From Prasinococcaceae sp. CCMP 1430 (lineage: Eukaryota > Prasinodermophyta > Palmophyllophyceae > Prasinococcales > Prasinococcaceae): 51,022 nucleotides of DNA. The DNA is taken from assembly GCA_013416795.1 (NCBI GenBank), contig RQSC01000025.1, positions 159,469 through 210,490 of the forward strand. The letters are read 5' to 3'. A model generated the notes under the pieces. It was not told the DNA's origin. It was given only the letters and a program-made list of their open reading frames with translations, and did no database searches. Shown piece after piece: positions 29,537 to 38,950 of the stretch (within the stretch, counting starts at the first letter, position 1; every line of letters starts with the position of its first letter). Position numbers and translations under genes: made by a program.

Positions 29537-31834
29537 CTACTGCGCGTGTCCGCCGTGGCCTCCGCCCTGTCCGTCGACGCTAGCAGCAACGATCGGCGCT
29601 ACGTGCGCCCCGGCGGCGAGCAGAAGGTCGGCCGGCGTGATCTCCACGTGTGCGTCGACCGACCCCCCGCCCGTGAAGACAGTCTCTTGTGACGCCGCCA
29701 CCGACTCCGACATGAGCACGGTGAGCTGCACACTCTCGGGCATCCTCCTCAAGCCGACAGCAGGCACAGAGCCCGGCACGTAGCCGAAGAGCGAGCCACA
29801 CTCCTCGGGCGTGCACAGGCGCAGCGACTTGCGAGCGACGCCAAGCCGCTCCGCCACCACGGCGAGCGCAGCGCGCTCGGACCCACTCAGGAGTAGCAAG
29901 CACGCCATGGCGATCCTCCACTCGTTCCCAGCGGCAGCGTCCTCCACGACGCACGCAATGCTCTTGACCATCCGCGCGCACGGCACGCCCAGCGACGCCG
30001 CCACTTCATTCATCGAGCCCGCTCCACTCGGCGAGCGCGTGATTACGAAGCGTTCTGCCGGCAGCGCCGCACACATGGCTGCCCGTACCGCCGCCTCGCC
30101 ATCCCCAGGGCTAAAAGGCGGCGAGGGCGCCCCTTCCACGTCTGCTCCGCGCCACGGCGGACGCGACGCGTCGTACGGTGCCACCGAAGAGGCCATCACA
30201 TGCTCTGAGGCAGCGTGCACTGCTTCGGCGCCGTGCTCTGCACACAGCGCGTCCCAGAGGCGCACACAGCAGTGCGCGTCGTTGCTCGCGTACAGAACCT
30301 GGCGCTCGCACAGCGGGCGCGCCTCCCAGTTGCTGCACGTAACACTCTTGTCCAACGGTTTTCCTAGCACGACCTTGCACAATCCTGCGAGACCACCGGG
30401 TGCGCGCTGTCCGGTGAGCTGCGAGTGCACAGCTCCGACGTCCACCACACCGCGCACCTCATGAAAGGCACGAAGCGCATACGATGAGCGGAGTTTCTTG
30501 AAGTCCCCGATGACTGCGTACCCCAGCTTGTTCAGTTTGGCGGACGCCATCAACGGATACAAGCCCGCGTCCAGAGCGCGCAGCGCCTCCTCTTGGGCGC
30601 GCAACGCGACCATGTCAAATAGATAAGCTCTCCGAGCGCATGAAATCTGCAGCAATGCCACAGGCCGCGAACCACCTTTCTTGCTCGTGGTTGGTCGCCA
30701 CTCGCTGTCGAGCCCGATAATCTCGGCCGTGCGGAGCCACTCGCAGGCCTCCAGCACGCCGCTCTCGTCGGTAACCAGCCGCACATGTTCTCGTGGGATT
30801 CCAAGCTCAAGGAAGGAGTCGCGCATCCTAGTTGAATTTTCCGCGTCACTGAATGTCACGTCGAAGCCGAATCTTGCTTGCAGGAGCGCGGCCTCGCCCG
30901 CGTCACCCGCTGCCGCTCTGAGCTCCACAACGAGTCTCTGCAATTCAGTGTCCTCGCCAGCTCGTTCCACGGCGATCTCCCAGCGCCCTTTAGAGGCCAG
31001 TTTCGTGATTGTCTGTCGCCCATAGAGCAATCTCGCCTGCGGGTAGCTCGAAGACAGCCCGAACGTGCCGCAGCACCGGTGTGCTTGTTTGTACAGCTCT
31101 CGATCGATGAGCGTGCGCACCAGGTGATGCCTCGCATCCGAGTCCAGGTGCCTTGCAAAAGACTCCGCCAGATCCATCGCGTCGTGCTCCACCAGGCGAT
31201 CGAGCGTGCTGAGTTGCGCGAATGCCTCCAACTCGAAAGTGAGCGCGAGCGAGCAGGCAGGCGTTGCTGTCTTCCGAGCGCTCACCAACCGAGCGGCGAA
31301 GGCCGCGACAACGTCCGCGCCGGTCTCGCTGCTGTGCTCAACCAAGTCCTCCCGTGTCAGCCCAACCACATGGGCAACGCGCGCGACTGCGCGCGGCTCC
31401 AGGGCCCTGCCGCCGCTGCCACCAGTCCCATCGCCGCCGCAACTGCCTAGGTTGATTGCTGCCGCGGCCGCCACCATGCGTGCGGCCCGACTGCGCGCGG
31501 CCTCGCATGCAACGTGCGGCGCCTGACGTGTCGCGGCGAAGGCTCGCCTCGGCCGGTCGGTGGCGCACGTACGCTCCACCGTCTCGAGCAAACAGTGCAC
31601 GAGCGGGCCGCCCACGACGCCCTCCCGCACGAACACCTCGACGACTGCCAACAGCTCGTCCGCCACGCTGCCACCACCGCCTCCCTGCGCCGCCTCTGCG
31701 CCGGCACACAGCGCGGTGGCGAGCGCCGCGAAGGTCGCCCCTTCAGTGTGCCGCGCACGTACCTCGGCCGCAAGCGCGTCTGCTCCACCGCCGACCCGCA
31801 ACGGCGCCTCGAGGGTGACTCCGCGCCGCGGCAT
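29537..31834 (-). CDS. DEDDy 3'-5' exonuclease (Mut7/EXD-like) fused to a YbaK aminoacyl-tRNA deacylase domain
   Basis: It has 765 residues from the ATG at 31834; an upstream Arg-rich extension to 31951 lacks an ATG. The N-terminal 300 residues are helical. The exonuclease domain has motif I EIIGLDSEW, motif II with KLGYAVIGDFKKLRSSY, and motif III RQVLYASNDAHCCVRLWDAL, so the Tyr and all acidic residues of the DEDDy class are present. The C-terminal 170 residues match the YbaK/prolyl-tRNA editing fold. They show ARMVKSIACVV with the conserved Lys, LLLLSGSERAALAVVAERLG, GSLFGYVPGSVPAVGL, and a closing GGGSVDAHVEITPADLL. The protein could combine 3' end trimming of RNA with removal of mischarged amino acids from tRNA. 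It shares a 408-nt divergent upstream region with the importin gene. Confidence 0.82.
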   Translation of the reverse strand: MPRRGVTLEAPLRVGGGADALAAEVRARHTEGATFAALATALCAGAEAAQGGGGGSVADELLAVVEVFVREGVVGGPLVHCLLETVERTCATDRPRRAFAATRQAPHVACEAARSRAARMVAAAAAINLGSCGGDGTGGSGGRALEPRAVARVAHVVGLTREDLVEHSSETGADVVAAFAARLVSARKTATPACSLALTFELEAFAQLSTLDRLVEHDAMDLAESFARHLDSDARHHLVRTLIDRELYKQAHRCCGTFGLSSSYPQARLLYGRQTITKLASKGRWEIAVERAGEDTELQRLVVELRAAAGDAGEAALLQARFGFDVTFSDAENSTRMRDSFLELGIPREHVRLVTDESGVLEACEWLRTAEIIGLDSEWRPTTSKKGGSRPVALLQISCARRAYLFDMVALRAQEEALRALDAGLYPLMASAKLNKLGYAVIGDFKKLRSSYALRAFHEVRGVVDVGAVHSQLTGQRAPGGLAGLCKVVLGKPLDKSVTCSNWEARPLCERQVLYASNDAHCCVRLWDALCAEHGAEAVHAASEHVMASSVAPYDASRPPWRGADVEGAPSPPFSPGDGEAAVRAAMCAALPAERFVITRSPSGAGSMNEVAASLGVPCARMVKSIACVVEDAAAGNEWRIAMACLLLLSGSERAALAVVAERLGVARKSLRLCTPEECGSLFGYVPGSVPAVGLRRMPESVQLTVLMSESVAASQETVFTGGGSVDAHVEITPADLLLAAGAHVAPIVAASVDGQGGGHGGHAQ

Positions 31835-32242
31835 GCCCGGCCCTGCGCTGCCAGACCTCCACACGGGGCGCGAGCCGCGCCGCCGCGAGCCGCCGCGCGC
31901 GACGGTCGCGGCGCGGTGCACGGCCGCCGCCGCGCGGAGCGGCGCGCTCACCGCGTGACCCGTGGGTAGCGTGGGTGCTGGCGGCGGGCGCCGCCGCAGC
32001 CAAGGGGTGCGTTGTCGTCGTGCAGGGTGCGCTACGCCCCCGGTGACGGCACGCTGCGGTGTGGCGCGCCTCGCTCCCGCCGCGCACAGGAGCTCTGGGT
32101 CCCCTCGCAGCGTGCGTCAATCCTCGCGTGCGCTGGCTGCTTTGGAACCACACGGCGCACGGCGAGCGCCCCCGCCTGGGCAGGCAGGCGGGGGCGGGGC
32201 AGGGGTAGCTGAGGACGGGGTCCCGGAGCGGGACCCGTCGCG
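31835..32242. promoter_or_regulatory. Shared divergent promoter region
   Basis: About 400 bases separate the start codons of the exonuclease (-) and importin (+) genes. No AGGGTTT or TATA-like element was seen. Base composition is uniformly GC-rich. Confidence 0.4.
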
Positions 32243-35200
32243 ATGGCGGCAGCGGAGCCCGATGCGCAGCTGTGCGCGATGCTCGACGCTACCTTCTCGG
32301 CAGATGCGCCCACACGCACGGCGGCGGGGCGCGGCGTCGAGGAGCTCACGGCGCGGCCAGGCGCAGCGGCGGCTCTCGCCACCGTCGCGTCCGCCGGCAC
32401 GAGCTGGGCGCACGCGGGCGACGCAACACGCCAGCTGGCCGCGTGTGTCCTGCGACAGCTCGTGACGAAGCGCTGGGAGGAGCTGGCGCAGGATGAGCGC
32501 GACGAGGTGCAGCGGCTGCTCCCACTCGCCCTCGGCGACCCGGTCGGGGTTGTGCGCACTGCCGCGGCCGCCGCTGTGTCGACAATCGCCGACTGTACCG
32601 GCGTCGGCGCGTACGATGCCGCAAACGCCTGCGCCCGCGACGGCGGCGGCGGCTGGCCTACGCTGCTGCCAGGCCTTCACCAGGCAATCGTGGCGGGCGC
32701 TGCGGCGCCGGCAGGTTCTCCGCAGGCATACCTCGGCAGCGGCGCGATGCGCTGCCTGGAGATGCTGGCAGAAGACTTGCGCGGGCCCGCGCTGCTCTCG
32801 GCCACGGCTCAGCTGATGCCGCCACTGCTAAATGCGCTCGGCGCCGGCGCCCGTGCATGCACACCGCTCACGGCAGATGCGCTCAGTTTCGTCGCTGAGG
32901 CTGTCGCGGGTCTGGCAATGTCTGAGGGAGGAGCACAGGGCCGGGCAACCGCGCGGCAACTGAAGACGCTGCTACCCGGCTGGCTCGCAGCCGCAGCCGG
33001 GCTCATCTCAGAGTGCACCGCCAGCGTGGATGCGCTCGTGCGCGCCTACAATGGTCGGGCCGCCGACAGCGGCGGCGCGGACGCGGCGGTGCTGCGCTGC
33101 CTCTGCGCGCGAAAGGCGCTCCGTCTAACTCAGGCATCCCTTACTGGCTTCGGCAAGTACGTGCAGGGCGAGCTCGCAGCACCGCTACAGGCAGGATGGT
33201 CTCTACTCATGCGCGCGCGCGGCGCGTACGCCGCAGCTTTCGCCCATGGCTGCGATGGCCGGGCTTTGGACGCAAGGCGCGTGCAGGAGGGCCTGGAAGC
33301 GATGCTGTCGCAACTGCTCGAGTTGTTGATATCGGTGGTGGAGCACCCGCGCTTCGCCGACAGCCTGGAAGATGCGGTGGGCGAACTCGCGCCATGTGCG
33401 GTGCTCTACATGCGCATGACGCGCGACCAGCAGGACGAGTGGGCTGCAGACGCCAATCAGTACGTGGCGGATGAGGACGACTTTGCATGCTCAGTTCGCG
33501 ACGGCGCGACAATGCTCGCAGAGGAGCTGTGTGAGGTGTACGGGGAGACAGCTATGCGCGCTCTGGGTGCGGCGGTGTGGGGGGAGCTGGGCGCGGCCGA
33601 CGCGGCGCGCACCGCAGGCGATGCGCATTGGTGGCGCGGCGTCGAGGCAGCGCTGTACGCGGCGGGTCGGATCTGCCACCAGGTGCAGGGAACACAACAT
33701 GAAGGAGCAGATGGTGCTCTGCAGGTGCGCGACGCGATGTGTGCTGCACGCTTCTGCCGACCGACGTGCGCGCGCGCATCGCGACAGGCGCTGACGTGCG
33801 TGCACCACGCGCGCGCGCCGCAGCTACCGAGGCTAGTAGAGGTATGCTGCTCGCTGCTTGCGGGCGCCGGCGTGAATGTTGGCGCGGACAGCGAGGAGCT
33901 ATGCTTCGTTCGTGGCCGAGCGATGTGGATGTGCTCTCGCTACGCCTCCAGCCTGTCTCCCGATGCCGCTAAGGATGTCACACAGCGGGCAGCGGCCGCT
34001 CTCTGCTCGGACGGCTCGCCGATGCCGCTCCGCGTGTGTGCCTGCCGCGCGATTGCTGCGCTCGCGCGCCGAGCGAAAGAGGAGGAGACCAGCGGCGTTG
34101 CGGGGAGCAAGGCGGTGCTGGTGGCAAGTCTGCCAGCGGTGTACGCCGGCGCGTGCGCAATGGCGCAGCAGGTGGACGAGGACACACTGCACTTGGTGCT
34201 GGAGCTCTTCAGCTCAGTCATCAAGCTCGACGCGCACGCCGCGGCTGCCGCGGCAGGAATGGTGGCACCGCTCGCGCTGGCGGTGTGGCAGGCCAACTAC
34301 AATGACCCGCTCATCGCCGAGGACGCCTCTGAGGTCCTGCAGGAATTAGTAGGCACCGCTGAGCACGCCGCAGCTGCTGTGCTCTCCCGTGCGGTGCCTG
34401 GCATTCGCTCGATGCTCACAAGTGGCAGCGCGAGCGCGAGTGGCAGCGAGGAAACTGGCATGCTCGAGGCGTCCCTGCACTTGCTTGCGTCCATTACTCG
34501 GCGGGCGCCGCCAGCCGCGGCGCGGGCAGCGTACGAGGAGCTAGCACCGGCGACTCTTGCGTGCGTGAGCAACGATGCGGACAGCGGCGTTGTCCAAGGC
34601 GCCTGCCAGGCGCTGCGCGCCTTCGTGCACGCTGCGGGCTCTGCGCAGGAACTTGCCGCATGGGCTGGTGGCGCTGCCATGCAGCACATGATCGAGTGCG
34701 CGTCCAGGTTGCTCGCGACTGGTGCGAGCGCCATGAGCGACAGGTCCATCATGTTCTCGGGAGGATTTTTGCGCACGCTGCTGGCGCGGCTGCCGGCAGG
34801 TGCCGAGGCAGACGGCGTGTCGTGCGCGATCGCGGTGGGATCCGCGCAGCGACTGGTCGCACAGGACGCCATGCCAGCGCTCAAGCCGACGCTTGCGCTG
34901 GTGCTCGCCCGCTGCGCACAGCTGCGTTCGGCCACGGACGTTCTACACGCACTCGGAGCGGGCGTGGGGCCCGCCATCGAGGCGTGGTGCGAGGCGCACG
35001 CAGAGGTGCAGGGCGCGTACGAGGTGCGCCTGTCGCTGCACGGCCTGCTGGCTTTGCTCGCCACGTGCAGTCCCGTCCTGCTTTCCACAGTGGTCAGAGG
35101 CGAGCCGACCGACAGTAGCGGTGGGGGCATGCTCACGCGCTCCCAGGTGGCGAAGGGCGGTCCGCAGCAATATACGCAGGTGCCAATGGGCGCCAAGATT

Positions 35201-35785
35201 CTCGGCGTGCTGGGCGCGAGCGTCAGCGAAGCCAGGGAGGCCTATGCGGCGCCCAAGGGCTTCAAGGAGAGCGACGAATTCAACTTCATGGGCGGCGGTG
35301 GCGGTGGCGGTGGCGGTGGCGACGACGATGACGGGGAGTTCGCCGACTACGACGATCCGTACGACCTGGCGGCCGACGGCGACCCGTCGTCGTTCGCAGG
35401 TGGAGCAGAGGTGCGTGTCGCGTCTCCCGCCTTTCCCGCACCTGCGTGCCTTTTATCCAGATCGCATGCTCGCGAGGGCTGCGTCGCACCGCACGCGCGA
35501 GAGCTGACGCGCGTCCCTCCGAACTGGCAGGCCTTTGACGGCTCCTTCGGCGATGATCTGTTCGCAATGCTCGGCGCTCAGGTGGAGGAGGGCTTCGGCG
35601 TCGAGGAGGACCTGGATGCGATCGCCGAGACGGGCCTCGCCAAGGTCGACGTTGAGATGAGCGTCAAGGGCGCAATGCAAGCGCTCGCGCAGAGCACGGA
35701 GGGCAGCGCCATGCTGGCTTCGCTGGCCGGGCACGTGAGCGCCAAGCACGCGGAGACGCTCAACGCACTGATCGCAGCACTGTAA
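32243..35785 (+). CDS. Importin-beta family karyopherin, importin-9/Kap114-like
   Basis: This nuclear transport receptor carries cargo such as histones, ribosomal proteins or actin through pores under Ran control. The frame is open throughout, but two GT-AG introns without stops are likely: 33725-33823 (99 nt) and 35411-35530 (120 nt). That leaves about 1107 residues. The N-terminal region with RQLAACVLRQLVTKRWEEL matches the Ran-binding HEAT repeats of importins. The C-terminus has the importin-9 hallmarks of a Gly10 and DDDD acidic loop with DYDDPYDL, then DLFAMLG and an end helix. Both predicted introns interrupt the conserved pattern with Arg/Cys/His-rich filler, which supports removing them. 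Confidence 0.8.
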   Translation: MAAAEPDAQLCAMLDATFSADAPTRTAAGRGVEELTARPGAAAALATVASAGTSWAHAGDATRQLAACVLRQLVTKRWEELAQDERDEVQRLLPLALGDPVGVVRTAAAAAVSTIADCTGVGAYDAANACARDGGGGWPTLLPGLHQAIVAGAAAPAGSPQAYLGSGAMRCLEMLAEDLRGPALLSATAQLMPPLLNALGAGARACTPLTADALSFVAEAVAGLAMSEGGAQGRATARQLKTLLPGWLAAAAGLISECTASVDALVRAYNGRAADSGGADAAVLRCLCARKALRLTQASLTGFGKYVQGELAAPLQAGWSLLMRARGAYAAAFAHGCDGRALDARRVQEGLEAMLSQLLELLISVVEHPRFADSLEDAVGELAPCAVLYMRMTRDQQDEWAADANQYVADEDDFACSVRDGATMLAEELCEVYGETAMRALGAAVWGELGAADAARTAGDAHWWRGVEAALYAAGRICHQVQGTQHEGADGALQVRDAMCAARFCRPTCARASRQALTCVHHARAPQLPRLVEVCCSLLAGAGVNVGADSEELCFVRGRAMWMCSRYASSLSPDAAKDVTQRAAAALCSDGSPMPLRVCACRAIAALARRAKEEETSGVAGSKAVLVASLPAVYAGACAMAQQVDEDTLHLVLELFSSVIKLDAHAAAAAAGMVAPLALAVWQANYNDPLIAEDASEVLQELVGTAEHAAAAVLSRAVPGIRSMLTSGSASASGSEETGMLEASLHLLASITRRAPPAAARAAYEELAPATLACVSNDADSGVVQGACQALRAFVHAAGSAQELAAWAGGAAMQHMIECASRLLATGASAMSDRSIMFSGGFLRTLLARLPAGAEADGVSCAIAVGSAQRLVAQDAMPALKPTLALVLARCAQLRSATDVLHALGAGVGPAIEAWCEAHAEVQGAYEVRLSLHGLLALLATCSPVLLSTVVRGEPTDSSGGGMLTRSQVAKGGPQQYTQVPMGAKILGVLGASVSEAREAYAAPKGFKESDEFNFMGGGGGGGGGGDDDDGEFADYDDPYDLAADGDPSSFAGGAEVRVASPAFPAPACLLSRSHAREGCVAPHARELTRVPPNWQAFDGSFGDDLFAMLGAQVEEGFGVEEDLDAIAETGLAKVDVEMSVKGAMQALAQSTEGSAMLASLAGHVSAKHAETLNALIAAL

Positions 35786-35810
35786 AGACTACAGGCTATG
35801 TCAAGTTCTG

Positions 35811-35836
35811 TACCATCAGATCGTACCGTGATGGTA
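35811..35836. other. Inverted repeat in the importin 3' region
   Basis: TACCATCA (35811-35818) and TGATGGTA (35829-35836) are perfect 8-base arms around a 10-base loop, 26 nt after the stop codon. The CCATCAGATCGTA core also occurs in the 105-bp direct repeat near 3630. A hairpin in the transcript's 3' end is possible. Confidence 0.55.
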
Positions 35837-35952
35837 CCGGACCAAAGTGTTGGGTGGACGTTCATTCGGGTTGAACTGCGATCGTGTGCTAAAAAGTTGA
35901 GATAGTTGGTGTTTCATATTTTTGGACCTCTCGAGTCCCATCATTCTCAGCT

Positions 35953-35959
35953 AGGGTTT
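35953..35959 (+). promoter_or_regulatory. AGGGTTT motif upstream of RAD51
   Basis: CTAGGGTTTC lies 82-88 nt before the RAD51 ATG, in an AT-rich patch (35880-35965). It is the plus-strand counterpart of motifs at the F-box and SWP73 genes. Confidence 0.45.
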
Positions 35960-36040
35960 CTTCAGCAAAGGGGAGGAAGCTGCTGCGGGGGGCGCTGGGT
36001 GGGCGCGTGGCGCTCCAGGCAGGCGGCCAGGCCGGCAGCC

Positions 36041-37199
36041 ATGGCGGCGGCCGTCGCCGAGCAGGTGATGCAGGAGAACGTGGAGATGCAGGACGAGGAG
36101 GAGCAGATGGACACCGGGCCGGTGCCGCTGCAGGCGCTGGAGGGGCAGATCACGGGCATCACGTCCGGTGACCTCAAGAAGCTCATCGACGCGGGCTTCA
36201 CGACTATGGAGGCAGTGGGCCGCTCGACGAAGAAGTCGCTCATCGAAGTCAAGGGCATCAGGTGCGTCCGCGTGGCGCGCTCTGCGCACTGGCCGGCAGG
36301 CGCGCGCGCACACGCGCTGTATCCCTGCCTGCTGGCAGCCGCTGTGTCTGACCCCGACCACACGCGCACGCGAACGTAGCGAGAACAAAGCGGACAAGCT
36401 CATGGAGTACATCTCCAACCACCTGCAGATGGGGTTCACCAGCGCGGCCGACCACGCGCTGCAGCGTCAGGACATGGTGATGGTGTCGACGGGCGCAAAG
36501 GAGCTCGACAAGATTCTCGAGGGCGGGCTGGAGACGGGGTCCATCACGGAGATCTACGGCGAGTTCCGCACAGGCAAGACGCAGCTCTGTCATACGCTGT
36601 GCGTGACGTGCCAGCTGCCAATGGACCAGGGCGGGGGCGAGGGCAAGGCGTTGTATATCGACACGGAGGGCACATTCCGCCCGCAGCGCCTCGTGCAGAT
36701 CGCCGAGCGCTTCGGCCTGAACGCGCAGGACGTGCTGGACAACGTGGCGTACGCGCGCGCGTACAATAGCGACCACCAGAGCCAGCTGCTCCTGCAGGCC
36801 GCCAGTATGATGACCGAGCAGCGCTTCGCGCTGCTGATCGTCGACAGTGCGACTGCGCTCTACCGCACGGACTACAACGGCCGTGGGGAGCTGAGCGCGC
36901 GCCAGGTGCACCTCGGCAGGTTCCTGAGGAGCCTGCAGCGGCTAGCCGACGAATTCGGCATCGCGGTCGTGGTGACCAACCAGGTCGTGGCCAAGGTCGA
37001 CGGTGGCCCCATGGCATTCGGGCCACAGATCGCGCCCATCGGCGGCAACATCATTGCGCATGCCAGCACCACGCGCCTCTGGCTCAAGAAGGGCCGCGGC
37101 GAGAACCGCGTGTGCAAGATCGTTTGCTCGCCGAGTTTGCCCGAGGCAGACGCGGAGTTCGCGATCTCGCCCGAGGGCGTGGTCGACAGCAAGGGCTAA
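36041..37199 (+). CDS. RAD51: RAD51 recombinase
   Basis: RAD51 forms filaments on single-stranded DNA and drives strand exchange in homologous repair and meiosis. Exons are 36041-36261 and 36380-37199 (118-nt intron, phase 2), encoding 346 residues, near the usual 339-343. The N-terminal helix-hairpin-helix domain ([29 protein letters not shown]) is followed by Walker [11 protein letters not shown] near residue 135. The Walker B strand is [22 protein letters not shown] split over its length, then loops L1/L2 with [12 protein letters not shown] and the C-terminal VVDSKG. All catalytic motifs are intact, and a RAD51 rather than DMC1 assignment fits the Walker B context. Confidence 0.95.
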
Positions 37200-37628
37200 A
37201 TCCCTCCCCCGGCCCCCCTCTCCCGACACCCAACCCCTCCACACACACATACGCTTCTCCACACGTGTGCCCGGCGGCGCCGCCGCAAGCTCAGGGCTGG
37301 CACTGCGTGCGGCTAATTCGCCGCAGGTCGGCTGCCCATGTAACACTATGATCCCCTCCCCATGTTATTGGTGGGAGGCGCCAACGTCCTGTGACACGCG
37401 CTGCCCGCCGCGCCGCTCTACTCGCGGGCGCGCCCTGAGTGAGCAGAGCGCCCGACTCGAGCCTGTGATAGTGATTGAACTGAGGTGTGCCGACTGTGCA
37501 TGTGTCGCGAGGCAAACCCCATTATTAGTCTAGACTAGTCGTCTAGAGTAGCGAGCGCGCGACACGCGACCACAAGGAGACGCGCTCGCCCTCGCACCTC
37601 ACGGCGCGGCTCCGCGGCCGCGCTCGCG
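37200..37628. other. Convergent spacer, RAD51 and LSM11
   Basis: These 429 bases lie between stop codons. An AT-rich patch at 37521-37552 contains overlapping TCTAGA and ACTAGT palindromes. No gene was recognised. Confidence 0.5.
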
Positions 37629-38518
37629 CTATCGCCTGCGCAGGGGGGCGTTGACATCATCGATCGCCACTAGCACGACCTGGTCGCCGCGCAGAAAAAT
37701 TTGGGCCATGTGCCGCGTGCGGTGCTGCTGCCGCGACCGCAACTTCCTCCCGCCCGTGCCCTGCTCCTGTGCGCCTATGGCATCGGCAGCGCCGCCGACG
37801 GCCGCGAGGTGACGCGGTGTCGCGAGCACGGTGTAGACCTCGTCAACATCGCGAAGTACCATGTTGAAGTGGCGGTCGAAGGCCACGACGAAGCCCACGG
37901 CCACGCCCCGCACGCCGCGCGCGTGACGCGTCGTCACGCGCACGCGTCGCCGCCCGGCAAAGGCGCTCGCGAGCACGCGCAGCGGGCCCTCCGGCGCCTC
38001 CTCCCTGCCCGCGCCACTGAGCTCTTGACGCAGCGAGCGCTTCACGGCGGCGGCTACCGGCGTGCGCCCGGGAGCGCGCGGGTCAGCCGAGGGCGCGCAT
38101 CTCGCCAGCGGCGAGCGCGCCGGCAAAAGGCACTGCGGCAGCACTCACCGGCTGCCCGCTCGACGAGGGTGGTCGCTCGCGCGCGCCTCTGCGCGGCAGC
38201 GTCTGCAGCCATGCGGCTCGCCTTCATCCTCTCCTGCGTGGCAATCGACTCGGCCGTGCGGCGATGGCGCTCGCCGCGATTGGCTTGAGCTTCGGGCATC
38301 TCGGCGGGCAGCAGGCCCACGCATCGGCTCAGGTTGTCGAGCGGCGGGGCAGTGACGTCCGGAGGCTGAAGCCCGGGAGCGCGCAGCGCCGCGAGCGCAT
38401 CGAACCCGTCCGACAGGAAGTCTAGCGCACCGGCCCGGCCTTTGTCTTCCGCAGCGCCGCCCGCGCTGCTCGCACCGCCTGCGCTGCCTGCAGCGCTTGC
38501 GGCGCCCGCACCGCCCAT
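37629..38518 (-). CDS. LSM11-like Sm protein (U7 snRNP type)
   Basis: Exons are 38518-38149 and 38053-37629, joined by a 95-nt intron with GTGAGT donor (phase 1), giving about 264 residues. The N-terminal part is Ala/Gly-rich with ALDFLSDGFDALAAL, a short acidic/hydrophobic motif. The Sm1 motif reads GVRGVAVGFVVAFDRHFNMVL followed by RDVDEVY. A long insertion separates it from Sm2 (MAQIFLRGDQVVLV). This arrangement (extended N-terminus, GFVVAFD.HFNM, DVDE and long insertion) matches LSM11, which replaces SmD2 in the U7 snRNP that processes replication-dependent histone mRNAs. The short forms LSM2-8 lack the insertion and leader. It sits between RAD51 (convergent) and an armadillo gene. Confidence 0.78.
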
Positions 38519-38950
38519 CCCACCGTATATCCCCTTGCAGTGGGTGCGCAAAGAGCGGGAGCGTGGCTTCAACTCCTCCCTCCCCTCCCTCCCGTGACCC
38601 CTCCCCCCTGCCCCCGCGGTCCCTGCCCTCGCACGCCCTCTCCCCCGAGCGCCGCTAAGGCGGCAGCTGCCGCTGCCGCGCGGCGCATGCGCTGTGTGGC
38701 ACGCCGCGCGCCAATGGTCAGACGGCCCAATCTGACGGACCGCGCTCGCCGGCGCGCGCACTAGCGCCTGGGGGTGCCCACATGGCCAACGGGGTACGGG
38801 CTACCGCGCAGGGGCAGTCACGTGCGCGCGTGAGCGCCACACGCTCTCTCGCGCTCTCATGCGCACGCACGGCGCTTCGAGTGACGGGGCCACGCGCGCG
38901 CTCGTGCGTGGCCCAGGGCGCGCTATTAATAAGGCAGGGAGCGCCACGCG
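38519..38950. other. Upstream region of LSM11
   Basis: The region is GC-rich with CTCCCTCCCCTCCCTCC near 38575 and TATTAATAAGG at 38923-38933. No gene was recognised. Confidence 0.45.
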
